Assembly: GCA_900540375.1 (NCBI GenBank)
Contig: UQFS01000025.1
Coordinates: 1-54,066 of the forward strand
Source of the DNA: an uncultured Prevotella sp.
GTDB lineage: Bacteria; Bacteroidota; Bacteroidia; Bacteroidales; Bacteroidaceae
Length of the DNA: 54,066 bases
Direction of reading: 5' to 3'
Below the pieces are notes generated by a model. It was not told the origin of the DNA and made no database searches. It saw only the letters and a list, made by a program, of their open reading frames with translations. Shown in pieces: positions 19,533-26,996 of this stretch; within the stretch, counting starts at the first letter, position 1, and each line of letters begins with the position of its first letter. A program made the translations under genes and the position numbers.

Positions 19533-20594
19533 TTACTTGTAGAAGTTCTTCTCGTATGCTGCAAATTCGTCTTTGCCACGCAAGCACCGTCGCCACCATG
19601 CCTGAAGGAAGCCACAACCGTAGCCCATAAGCTGAGTGAAGGCCGCGCGCACGCTGAGCAGTCCGATCTTCACGCTGTGGTTCTGACGCGTTGAGTCTGC
19701 GAAGATCAGCAGACTGTAGAGTATCAGCGGTGCCAAAGCCAGTTCCATCGCATTGAGCCCCCAATTGTTCGCATCAGGTGCCTCTGAGAAGAGATAGGTC
19801 AGGAGGCCATCGGCAAACAACAATGCCAAAAAGGCCACGCCAAGTGTAAAGACCATTGGCAAAAGATGGACAAGTTTGAGGCTATCGGGGTATTTCTTGT
19901 AGAGGTTGATGCGGGCGATGCCACTGTTGAACACCTGTCGCCAGAACTTGCGGAAGTCTGTTCTCCGCTTGTGATAAACCCATGCGCCGGGGAAGAGACG
20001 GCAGTGACAGCCAGCTTTGAAGATGCGGATGGAGAAGTCGATGTCCTCACCGAAGCGCATCTTAGAGAAGCCGCCAAGTCGCTGGTAGACGTCGCGACGG
20101 ATACCCATGTTGAAGGAACGGGGATAGAACTTGTCGAGTTTCTTCTTTCCGCCACGGATGCCGCCGGTGGTGAAGAAGCTCGTCATGGAATAGGAAATAG
20201 CTTTTTGAGTCGGAGTAAACGAGTCGGCAGCACGGTCGGGACCGCCGAAAGCCTCGCAGGGCTCACGCCGCAACTCGTCGTCAACAGCTTGAAGATAACC
20301 GGGAGGAACCACCACGTCGGAATCGAGAATGATGACATACTCACCACGCGCGCGCTCCACGCCATAGTTGCGGCTCTGTCCGGGGCCGCTGTTGGGCTTG
20401 CTGAAATAGTGAAGGTCGAGTTTTCCCACATAGCGCGCGCAGACATCATGACAGGGCACCTGCGAACCGTCCTCAACAACAACGACTTCAAAAGTGCTTA
20501 ACGACTGGTGTGTCAGGCTGTCCAACAGCTCGTCGACCTCGTCGGGACGGTTGAAGACAGGGATGACAAAAGAGTATTTCAAAGGCTGCTCCAT
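19533..20594 (-). CDS. GT2 family glycosyltransferase with C-terminal membrane helices
   Basis: A 353-residue family-2 glycosyltransferase that transfers a sugar from a nucleotide donor. The GT-A domain starts KYSFVIPVFNRPDEVDELLDSL; its metal site is DSD at 91-93 and a probable catalytic ED pair is at 183-184 (RFGEDIDFS). Two hydrophobic segments near the C-terminus (about 260-320) probably anchor it in the inner membrane. I chose the Met at 20594, directly before the GT fold. The acceptor is unknown; envelope polysaccharide or glycolipid is a guess. Confidence 0.9.
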   Translation of the reverse strand: MEQPLKYSFVIPVFNRPDEVDELLDSLTHQSLSTFEVVVVEDGSQVPCHDVCARYVGKLDLHYFSKPNSGPGQSRNYGVERARGEYVIILDSDVVVPPGYLQAVDDELRREPCEAFGGPDRAADSFTPTQKAISYSMTSFFTTGGIRGGKKKLDKFYPRSFNMGIRRDVYQRLGGFSKMRFGEDIDFSIRIFKAGCHCRLFPGAWVYHKRRTDFRKFWRQVFNSGIARINLYKKYPDSLKLVHLLPMVFTLGVAFLALLFADGLLTYLFSEAPDANNWGLNAMELALAPLILYSLLIFADSTRQNHSVKIGLLSVRAAFTQLMGYGCGFLQAWWRRCLRGKDEFAAYEKNFYK

Positions 20595-20646
20595 AGTAAT
20601 AGAATTCTCCAAGACACTGACCACGCTCCGGAGAGAGCGGTCGTTA

Positions 20647-20681
20647 ACAAAAAAGCCACCCTTCACAAAAGGAAGGATGGC
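20647..20681 (-). terminator. Terminator after efp
   Basis: On the minus strand GCCATCCTTC (20681-20672) pairs with GAAGGGTGGC (20664-20655), with one G-U pair, then six T residues. It lies 19 bases past the efp stop and 53 bases before the glycosyltransferase start, separating the two. Confidence 0.8.
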
Positions 20682-20699
20682 GTAAGGCTTAGTGCCTAA

Positions 20700-21269
20700 T
20701 TATTTCTCGCTCACGCGGCCCACATAGCTGCCGTCGCGTGTGTCGACCGTGATGGTCTCGCCCTCATTGATGAACAAGGGCACACGGATCTCAGCGCCAG
20801 TCTCGAGAGTAGCGGGCTTGGTAGCGTTGGTAGCTGTGTTGCCCTTCACACCCGGCTCGCTGTGAGTGATCTTCAGGTTGGTCTTCACCGGCATCTCGGC
20901 AGAGAGGATGGTGCCGTCAGAAGTGTCGGTCTGCACGTCTACGACGTCGCCTTCCTTCATAAACTCCCAGCCAGTGATCATGTCCTTGGCGATAGGGATC
21001 TGCTCGAAAGTCTCCTGGTTCATGAAGATGTAGCCAGTAGGATCCTCATAGAGATACTGATAAGGACGATGCTCCACGCGCACGTCATCAAGCTTGAAGC
21101 CAATCTGGAATGTACGCTCCAGCACGCGGCCGTCAGCCACGTTCTTCAGCTTGGTGTTCATGACAGTATTGCCTTTTCCTGGCTTACGATGCTGGAAGTC
21201 CACACACTTCCAAATGCCGCCGTCCATGCGGATGCATGTACCGATCTTAATTTCCTGTGAATTAATCAT
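20700..21269 (-). CDS. efp: Translation elongation factor P
   Basis: A 189-residue EF-P, which binds ribosomes stalled at consecutive prolines. It has the three-domain layout with the usual length. The modifiable loop at the tip of domain I reads HRKPGKGN, so Lys32 occupies the position that is lysylated by EpmA in many bacteria. No modifying enzyme is encoded in the window. The C-terminal domain ends in EGETITVDTRDGSYVGRVSEK-like sequence typical of the family. Confidence 0.97.
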   Translation of the reverse strand: MINSQEIKIGTCIRMDGGIWKCVDFQHRKPGKGNTVMNTKLKNVADGRVLERTFQIGFKLDDVRVEHRPYQYLYEDPTGYIFMNQETFEQIPIAKDMITGWEFMKEGDVVDVQTDTSDGTILSAEMPVKTNLKITHSEPGVKGNTATNATKPATLETGAEIRVPLFINEGETITVDTRDGSYVGRVSEK

Positions 21270-21310
21270 TGTGTGTATATTATAAGTATATTATCATGCT
21301 TTTGCAGGTG

Positions 21311-21318
21311 CAAAGTTA
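21311..21318 (-). promoter_or_regulatory. -7 box of the efp promoter
   Basis: TAACTTTG on the minus strand, 41 bases before the efp start codon. No clear TTG box is visible at the expected distance. Confidence 0.5.
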
Positions 21319-21369
21319 CTATAATTTTAGATAAAAACATCTTTTTAGCACTGAAAAATCACTTAATTC

Positions 21370-21400
21370 TTTGTCATCTCGAAAATTATGCGTAATTTTG
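21370..21400 (+). promoter_or_regulatory. Promoter of rpmH
   Basis: TTTG at 21370-21373 and TAATTTTG at 21393-21400, 19 bases apart, 66 bases before the rpmH start. Confidence 0.7.
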
Positions 21401-21466
21401 CAAGCCATAAGAAGGGCAAAGGCTCAAAAAGAGAAGGAACAAATAATAAATTAACAATAAATAAAG

Positions 21467-21622
21467 ATGAAAAGAACATTTCAGCCTCACAACCGCCGTC
21501 GCGTCAACAAGCACGGCTTCCGCGAGAGAATGGCCACAAAGAATGGCCGTCGCGTGCTGGCTTCCCGTCGCGCTCATGGCCGCAAGAAACTGACCGTCTC
21601 TGACGAGAACCACGGCAAGTAA
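21467..21622 (+). CDS. rpmH: 50S ribosomal protein L34
   Basis: A 51-residue protein that begins MKRTFQPHNRRRVNKHGFRE and is rich in Arg and Lys: the universal L34 pattern (KRTFQP, RRVNKHGFRERMAT, GRRVLASRRAHGRK). It binds 23S rRNA in the large subunit. The final residues TVSDENHGK form a short acidic tail. It is too short for most automatic ORF lists. It has its own promoter and terminator, and is not beside rnpA or dnaA here, unlike in many Gammaproteobacteria and Firmicutes. Confidence 0.97.
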   Translation: MKRTFQPHNRRRVNKHGFRERMATKNGRRVLASRRAHGRKKLTVSDENHGK

Positions 21623-21649
21623 CTCCTAGCGTCTATGCGCAAGGCAGCA

Positions 21650-21686
21650 AAAAGCAGCAAGGATAACACATCCTTGCTGCTTTTGC
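21650..21686 (+). terminator. Strong terminator after rpmH
   Basis: A perfect 15-bp stem (21650-21664 with 21670-21684) and 5-base loop, with a T-rich end, starting 27 bases after the stop. Confidence 0.85.
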
Positions 21687-21825
21687 CGTATCTAAGGTAG
21701 CTATTACAACGCATCTAACATGGCTGCCAAACGTACCGAAGGCAGCTCTAAACATATCTAAGGCGGTTACTCCAAAAAGAGTCGCCGTCGCATACAAGGA
21801 AAAAGAAAATATTCGCTGCTTTTAT

Positions 21826-21856
21826 TTTGTATTTCGCGCGGTTTACATTACCTTTG
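21826..21856 (+). promoter_or_regulatory. Promoter of the PASTA-rluD-ddl genes
   Basis: TTTG at 21826-21829 and TACCTTTG at 21849-21856, 19 bases apart, only 17 bases before the ATG of the PASTA protein. Confidence 0.65.
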
Positions 21857-21873
21857 TATTAAATAAAGTATCG

Positions 21874-22584
21874 ATGACAGCATCAGAATTCTTAGGCAAG
21901 TTCAAAAGTACCTATCTTTGGGGAAACCTCGCGGCGATGGCCGTCGTGGTCGTCGCGCTGGCTTTGGGCTTCCGCTTTGGCATTGACTTGTATACCCACC
22001 ACGGCGAGTCGATTCCTATCCCCAATATTCTGCACAAGCGATACGCAGATGCTGAGCAGATCGTCAACAACCTGAGACTGGAGATAGAGGTGACCGACAC
22101 GGGCTATGTGCGTTCTCTCCCACCCGGAGCTATCCTCGAACAGACACCGGGACCCGGCGAGCGCGTCAAGTCGGGACACATTATCTATGTCACCATCAAC
22201 GCCGCTCACTCTCCCACGATCACCCTGCCCGACGTCATCGACAACAGTTCGCTGCGTGAGGCAATGGCAAAACTGACAGCCATGGGATTCAAACTGGGCA
22301 AACCGCAATCGGTATCCGGAGAAAAAGATTGGGTCTACGGCATCACCGTCAACGGACGGCACGTGGTGGCCGGCGACAAGATTCCGGTCGACGCCACGCT
22401 GATCATACAAGTCGGTGACGGGCAACTCGACCAAAGTGACGACATCAACTATGTCGACCCGGACATGGAAAACGACAACGTCAACGACGAGAACGGAGAT
22501 GTGGACAACTTCCAGGAGATCCCCACGCCGCCCGACCAGCCCGACAACAATAATACGGAGGAAAACACCAATACGGGCGAATAA
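21874..22584 (+). CDS. Membrane-anchored PASTA domain protein
   Basis: A 236-residue protein with one N-terminal transmembrane helix (about residues 17-38). It then has two to three PASTA-like units, seen as IPIPNILHKRYADAEQIV (about 47-64), LEQTPGPGERVKSGHIIYVTI, and ITLPDVIDNSSLREAMAKL (about 115-134). The last 50 residues are very acidic and Asn-rich, probably disordered. PASTA domains usually bind peptidoglycan fragments in Ser/Thr kinases and penicillin-binding proteins; here there is no kinase or transpeptidase domain. It sits directly before rluD and ddl, so a link to cell-wall synthesis is plausible but inferred. Confidence 0.88.
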   Translation: MTASEFLGKFKSTYLWGNLAAMAVVVVALALGFRFGIDLYTHHGESIPIPNILHKRYADAEQIVNNLRLEIEVTDTGYVRSLPPGAILEQTPGPGERVKSGHIIYVTINAAHSPTITLPDVIDNSSLREAMAKLTAMGFKLGKPQSVSGEKDWVYGITVNGRHVVAGDKIPVDATLIIQVGDGQLDQSDDINYVDPDMENDNVNDENGDVDNFQEIPTPPDQPDNNNTEENTNTGE

Positions 22585-22625
22585 GTCCGCTTGGCACCTT
22601 TCTCTTCAACAAAACACCAACTGAC

Positions 22626-23735
22626 ATGGCAGAAGACAACATATTCTCAGACTTGCTGGACGATGAGCTGGAGCGGACCGAAGACAACGAACGCGACGAC
22701 CAGAATTCTTCCGACGGCAACCGATATGAGCATTGGCGCATCGTCGTCGACGCAGGACAGGCGCCCGTGCGCATCGACAAGTTCCTGGCCGAACACATGC
22801 AGCACTCCAGCCGTAACCGTATCCAAACAGCTGCCGACGCCGGATGTATATGCGTAGCTGGCAAGGCTGTCAAGAGCAACTATAAGGTGCGGCCGGGAGA
22901 TGTCATCACGCTCATGCTCGACCATCCCAAGCACGACACCAGCATCGTGGCGGAGGATATTCCACTCAACATCGTCTATGAGGACGACGACCTGATGGTG
23001 GTCAACAAACCGGCAGGCATGGTGGTGCACCCGGGAGCAGGAAACTTCACTGGCACACTGATCAATGCCGTGGCCTGGCATATGCGCGACGTACCTGCCT
23101 TCGACGCCAACAACCCGGAAGTGGGACTGGTCCACCGCATCGACAAAGACACGAGCGGACTGCTCGTCGTGGCAAAGACACCGGAGGCAAAAACGGCTCT
23201 GGGCAAACAATTCTTCCACAAGACGACCCACCGCTCCTACAATGCGCTCGTTTGGGGACACATCGTGGAAGACGAGGGACGCATAGAAGGCAACATCGGA
23301 CGCGACCCGAAAGACCGACTGCGCATGAAGGTCTTCGACCCGGAATCGGGTATCGGCAAGCCGGCCGTCACCCATTATAAAGTATTGGAGCGCTTCGGCT
23401 ACACTACCCTCGTGGAATGTATACTCGAGACAGGACGCACACATCAGATTCGCGCCCATATGAAGCACATCGGGCACCCGCTCTTCGGTGATGAAAGATA
23501 CGGTGGAACTGAGATCCTGCGCGGACAGCGCAGCGCTTCTTACAAGGCTTTCATCAACAACTGTTTCAAGATCTGTCCACGCCAGGCATTGCACGCCAAG
23601 ACACTCGGCTTTGTGCATCCCCGCACCCATCAGCAGATGGACTTCGACTCACCATGGCCCAAGGACTTCGCCACACTCATTGACAAATGGCACACATTCA
23701 TCAAGGGAACGAATAGAATGTTGAATGATCAATGA
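22626..23735 (+). CDS. rluD: RluA/RluD family 23S rRNA pseudouridine synthase
   Basis: A 369-residue enzyme that turns uridines of 23S rRNA into pseudouridine. It has an acidic N-terminal extension (about 1-35), an S4 RNA-binding domain (about 46-92), and the catalytic domain with HRIDKDTSG at 170-178; Asp173 is the expected catalytic residue. The motif GRTHQIRAHMKHIGHPLFGD is present near residue 270. RluD is favoured because of the S4 domain, but other RluA members cannot be excluded. The last five residues (MLNDQ) come from an intergenic repeat that overlaps the stop codon. Confidence 0.93.
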   Translation: MAEDNIFSDLLDDELERTEDNERDDQNSSDGNRYEHWRIVVDAGQAPVRIDKFLAEHMQHSSRNRIQTAADAGCICVAGKAVKSNYKVRPGDVITLMLDHPKHDTSIVAEDIPLNIVYEDDDLMVVNKPAGMVVHPGAGNFTGTLINAVAWHMRDVPAFDANNPEVGLVHRIDKDTSGLLVVAKTPEAKTALGKQFFHKTTHRSYNALVWGHIVEDEGRIEGNIGRDPKDRLRMKVFDPESGIGKPAVTHYKVLERFGYTTLVECILETGRTHQIRAHMKHIGHPLFGDERYGGTEILRGQRSASYKAFINNCFKICPRQALHAKTLGFVHPRTHQQMDFDSPWPKDFATLIDKWHTFIKGTNRMLNDQ

Positions 23736-23815
23736 CAAATGATGACTTGAGAAATGGTGAGTGTGCAATGGTGAATGATGAATTGAGAAATATTGAATGA
23801 TGAATTGTTCAGTGG
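23718..23815 (+). repeat. AATGTTGAATGATGAAT-type repeat over the rluD stop
   Basis: A degenerate low-complexity block made of AATGTTGAATGATCAATG, GAATGATGAATTGAGAAAT and similar units. It begins inside the rluD coding end and fills the gap to ddl. Confidence 0.75.
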
Positions 23816-23858
23816 TGAACAACAGTACTAAATAAAGAATTAACGAAAAACAAATGAT

Positions 23859-24857
23859 ATGAAAGATTTAAAGAGAAACATTGCCATCGTCTGCGGTGGC
23901 GACTCATCCGAGCACGACGTATCATTGCGCTCAGCACAAGGTCTGTATTCCTTCTTTGACAAGGAACGCTACAACGTCTACATCGTTGACGTGAAAGGAC
24001 AGGACTGGCATGTCAACTACGAGGACGGCGACATTGCCAAGATCGACCGCAACGACTTTTCTTTCGTCAACAAGGAAGGAAAAGCCGTCGTCTTCGACTA
24101 TGCTTATATCACTATCCACGGCACTCCGGGCGAAAACGGCATTATGCAGGGCTACTTCGATCTGATTCATCTGCCTTACTCTACAAGTGGTGTACTCGTG
24201 GAGGCTATGACTTTCAACAAATATGTGCTGAACAATTATCTTCGCGGCTTCGGTGTCAACGTTGCCGACAGCATTCTGCTGCGCCTTGGCGAAAGCTACG
24301 ATGCCGCAGCCATCGAGAAGCGTTTGGGTATGCCGGTCTTTGTTAAGCCTGCTGCCGACGGCTCAAGTTTCGGTGTATCTAAGGTGAAGAATGCTGACCA
24401 ACTGGCTCCCGCTCTGCGTGTCGCCTTCATGGAGAGCACCGAGGTGATGATTGAAGGATTCATGAAGGGTACAGAGATCTCGATCGGTTGCTACAAGACG
24501 AAGGATAAGGCTGTCGTATTCCCGGCTACAGAAGTGGTGACGAAGAACGAGTTCTTTGACTACGACGCTAAATACAACGGCCAAGTCCAGGAGATCACTC
24601 CTGCCCGTCTCAGCCCTGAAACCGCAAAGAAAGTTGCCGACGAGACCAGCCACATCTACGACATCCTTCATTGCAACGGCATCATCCGCATCGACTATAT
24701 CATCAGCAAGGACACTGAGGGCAAGGACAAAGTCAACATGTTGGAGATCAATACGACGCCGGGTATGACGCCTACAAGCTTCATCCCACAGCAGGTAAAG
24801 GCTGCCGGGCTGAGCATGAAGGATGTACTCACGGACATCATTGAGAACCAGTTCTAA
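23859..24857 (+). CDS. ddl: D-alanine--D-alanine ligase
   Basis: A 332-residue ATP-grasp enzyme that joins two D-alanines for peptidoglycan. The N-terminal loop is GGDSSEHDVSLRSAQG (about residues 12-27). The phosphate-binding part is KPAADGSSFGVSKV (about 163-176), and the C-terminal metal site reads MLEINTTPGMTPTSFIPQ (about 294-311). The length is normal. Together with murF at 27 kb it supplies both steps that make and attach the D-Ala-D-Ala dipeptide, although the two genes are not in one operon. Confidence 0.96.
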   Translation: MKDLKRNIAIVCGGDSSEHDVSLRSAQGLYSFFDKERYNVYIVDVKGQDWHVNYEDGDIAKIDRNDFSFVNKEGKAVVFDYAYITIHGTPGENGIMQGYFDLIHLPYSTSGVLVEAMTFNKYVLNNYLRGFGVNVADSILLRLGESYDAAAIEKRLGMPVFVKPAADGSSFGVSKVKNADQLAPALRVAFMESTEVMIEGFMKGTEISIGCYKTKDKAVVFPATEVVTKNEFFDYDAKYNGQVQEITPARLSPETAKKVADETSHIYDILHCNGIIRIDYIISKDTEGKDKVNMLEINTTPGMTPTSFIPQQVKAAGLSMKDVLTDIIENQF

Positions 24858-24969
24858 GCAAAAACAACACATACACCTATATATGTATAAGGCACATATA
24901 TAAATAAGGCGTATGCTTCTATCTCACAGCAATGCTTCTACTGATATCAAAGTAAAAAGCGATGCCAAC

Positions 24970-25007
24970 AAAAAAGAGGAATGCTCCGAAAAGCATTCCT
25001 CTTTTTT
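24970..25007. terminator. Bidirectional terminator next to tRNA-Pro
   Basis: GAGGAATGCT pairs with AGCATTCCTC (24992-25001) over 10 bp, extended by A/T runs on both sides, so it can stop transcription in both directions. It immediately follows the tRNA-Pro gene on the minus strand. Confidence 0.8.
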
Positions 25008-25009
25008 GT

Positions 25010-25085
25010 TGGTCGGGATGACCGGACTCGAACTGGCGACCCCTACGTCCCGAACGTAGTGCGCTACCAACTGCGCTACATCCCG
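25010..25085 (-). tRNA. tRNA-Pro with anticodon CGG
   Basis: A 76-base cloverleaf on the minus strand. Acceptor arm CGGGATG pairs with CATCCCG, followed by discriminator A and an encoded CCA. The D loop contains AGTTGGTAG, the anticodon stem is CTACG/CGTAG with loop TTCGGGA (anticodon CGG), and the T loop is TTCGAGTC. Confidence 0.95.
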
Positions 25086-25267
25086 ATGCAGTCGCATGAA
25101 GAAGCAACAAAGCACCTCTTTCTGTTTTGCAGTTGCAAAGGTAGTACTTTTTTTTGAATTAGACACAATTTTATTGAGAAAAATTTGCGAGGTTGATAAA
25201 AAAGTGCTACCTTTGCACTCGCATTTCAGAAATATCACTCCATAACAATGAGATGCAGTAAGTAGTG

Positions 25268-25340
25268 GGTGCCTTAGCTCAGGTGGTAGAGCAATGGACT
25301 GAAAATCCATGTGTCCTTGGTTCAACTCCAAGAGGCACCA
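25268..25340 (+). tRNA. tRNA-Phe with anticodon GAA
   Basis: A 73-base cloverleaf. Acceptor GGTGCCT pairs with AGGCACC, with discriminator A and no encoded CCA. The anticodon stem is ATGGA/TCCAT with loop CTGAAAA (anticodon GAA), and the T loop is TTCAACTC. A terminator follows, and then a truncated response regulator gene on the other strand. Confidence 0.95.
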
Positions 25341-25356
25341 CTTCCTCCTTTCATTC

Positions 25357-25394
25357 AATCCGGTTCTTGTCGTTTGACGGGGCCGGATTTTTTA
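25357..25394 (+). terminator. Terminator after tRNA-Phe
   Basis: AATCCGG (25357-25363) pairs with CCGGATT (25383-25389) and is followed by a T tract. The loop is 19 bases, so the stem is of moderate strength. Confidence 0.55.
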
Positions 25395-25919
25395 TGCTTT
25401 CATATCGACAGTAAATACGTGGTGGGCTTGCACATAGTTATAACGGAGCAACTCATATTCGGTGTGGGTCAGCACAATCTTGGTGTCGCCTACACTGACG
25501 GTTTTGTCCAGTAAGTCAATGGTAATGCCATTGGACTCGATCGTGTTATTGGCATGGAACTTCTTCCGGCGCATGAGAGCATAGACTCTCATCGCCAGTT
25601 CAGGCAATGCAAACGGCTTTGCTAAATAATCATCAGCGCCAATCGCCAATCCCTTGAGTTTGTCATTAAGGGAGTCTTTGGCAGAGATGATGATCACCCC
25701 GCAGTCACTGTCACGAAGTCTCGCCATCTTGAGAATGTCAAGACCGTTGCCGTCGGGCAACATCAGATCAAGAAGTATGCAGTCATAATCCGAACTGCCT
25801 GCCATCATCCTCGCCTGATGGAAGGTAAAGGCCTGCTCGCAGAGATATTTCTCTCCTCCAAGATAATCCTTGATACTATCCGATAGCGCCTTCTCGTCTT
25901 CAACGATGAGTATCTTCAT
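25392..25919 (-). CDS. OmpR-type response regulator, truncated DNA-binding domain
   Basis: A 175-residue two-component response regulator. The receiver domain is complete: acidic pair in VEDE (about 6-9), phosphoacceptor Asp in LLDLMLPDGNG (about 50-60), the switch residue in ISAKDS, and the conserved Lys in KPFALPELAMRV. The OmpR/PhoB winged helix begins normally (LTHTEYELLRY) but ends after about 20 more residues, VQAHHVFTVDMKA, before the recognition helix. Intact members have about 225-230 residues. The break is 52 bases from the 3' end of tRNA-Phe. No sensor kinase is adjacent. It probably cannot bind DNA in the normal way. Confidence 0.82.
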   Translation of the reverse strand: MKILIVEDEKALSDSIKDYLGGEKYLCEQAFTFHQARMMAGSSDYDCILLDLMLPDGNGLDILKMARLRDSDCGVIIISAKDSLNDKLKGLAIGADDYLAKPFALPELAMRVYALMRRKKFHANNTIESNGITIDLLDKTVSVGDTKIVLTHTEYELLRYNYVQAHHVFTVDMKA

Positions 25920-26014
25920 AAAATCAGTGTCTTGATAATCACTCATAATAACGAAGACAGGAACTAATTATTTCATCAAAAAAGAAAAGAAAGCAAAACG
26001 ATGTATTTGTCTTT

Positions 26015-26779
26015 TCAGACAAGTAAAAGGACGGTTATCGTAGCCACCCAAACGGCTACTACTCCCATCGGACAACGGTCGTGACGCTGCAACAGGCGGG
26101 AAGGGCACACGGTGATGACAAGTCGCGCAACGGTAATGCCCAACAAGGCACCACACAGAATATCGCCCAAGTAGTGGACACCGAGATAGATGCGGGAATA
26201 GCAGATGGTGACGGCAAACAGCACCAACACGGCACGCATGATCTTGTTGCGATAGATATAACTTAAAAAGGTGACCAGACAACAGATGTTAGTGGCATGA
26301 CCGGACACAAAGCCATAATGTCCGCCATGATACCCGTTGACATAGTGAAGCATCGGAGCAAGCACAAGATTGTGAGACGGACGCGGACGAGCTGCCAGCG
26401 GCTTGATAATGCCCGAGGATAGCTGATCGGTGAATGTGAGCATTGCTGCTATGATGACCAACAGCAGGAAACGGTCGCGCCACGAGCCTTGATGCCACAC
26501 CAGCGTGTAGCCTGCCAACACTGCTACCAACGGCAACCAGGTCTTCATCTGACTATAACCATAGAAGAATCTATCCGCTACTATACCGCCATTAAAGTTG
26601 AGCAATACCATAGCGCGCGCATCTGCTGTCTGAAGCGCTGCAAGCAAAAACGGGTATTCTCCAAAGAGCGTATAGAGTAAAACCCCGGACAGAAAGGCGA
26701 TTGCTACGATGACCATCAACAAGTATGGCCATCTCAAGACAAGACTTTGTATATTGGGAGCAGAATAGGAATATCTCAT
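26015..26779 (-). CDS. PAP2 family membrane phosphatase
   Basis: A 254-residue integral membrane phosphatase of the PAP2 superfamily. All three active-site motifs are visible: KPLAARPRP (Lys126, Arg131-Pro134), SGH at 159-161, and SRIYLGVHYLGD (195-206), with the nucleophile-side His202. About six hydrophobic helices surround them. Family members remove phosphate from phosphatidic acid, undecaprenyl pyrophosphate or lipid A. Undecaprenyl pyrophosphate recycling or lipid A dephosphorylation are both possible; sequence alone does not choose. Confidence 0.9.
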   Translation of the reverse strand: MRYSYSAPNIQSLVLRWPYLLMVIVAIAFLSGVLLYTLFGEYPFLLAALQTADARAMVLLNFNGGIVADRFFYGYSQMKTWLPLVAVLAGYTLVWHQGSWRDRFLLLVIIAAMLTFTDQLSSGIIKPLAARPRPSHNLVLAPMLHYVNGYHGGHYGFVSGHATNICCLVTFLSYIYRNKIMRAVLVLFAVTICYSRIYLGVHYLGDILCGALLGITVARLVITVCPSRLLQRHDRCPMGVVAVWVATITVLLLV

Positions 26780-26796
26780 GCTTAGATTGTTTGATG

Positions 26797-26804
26797 CAAA
26801 GGTA
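26797..26804 (-). promoter_or_regulatory. -7 box before the PAP2 gene
   Basis: TACCTTTG on the minus strand 17 bases before the start codon. No convincing TTG element is seen upstream. Confidence 0.45.
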
Positions 26805-26900
26805 CTATATAATTCTGTAGAAATGTTGTGTTTGCCTATAAAAATATTCTAAATAGGATTATTATTACAGACTTTCGCATTTCTTAAACCTTGCACACAT

Positions 26901-26941
26901 AAAAAAGCCTGGGAGAAGCAACATAGCGCTTTTCCAGGCTT
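26901..26941 (-). terminator. Terminator after murF
   Basis: AAGCCTGG (26941-26934, minus) pairs with CCAGGCTT (26912-26905), with a T run at its end, 56 bases past the murF stop codon. Confidence 0.75.
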
Positions 26942-26996
26942 GATAAATAGTACCGCACTTAGCAATAGACTGAGGCCGTACTTAGTGCTTACGAGT

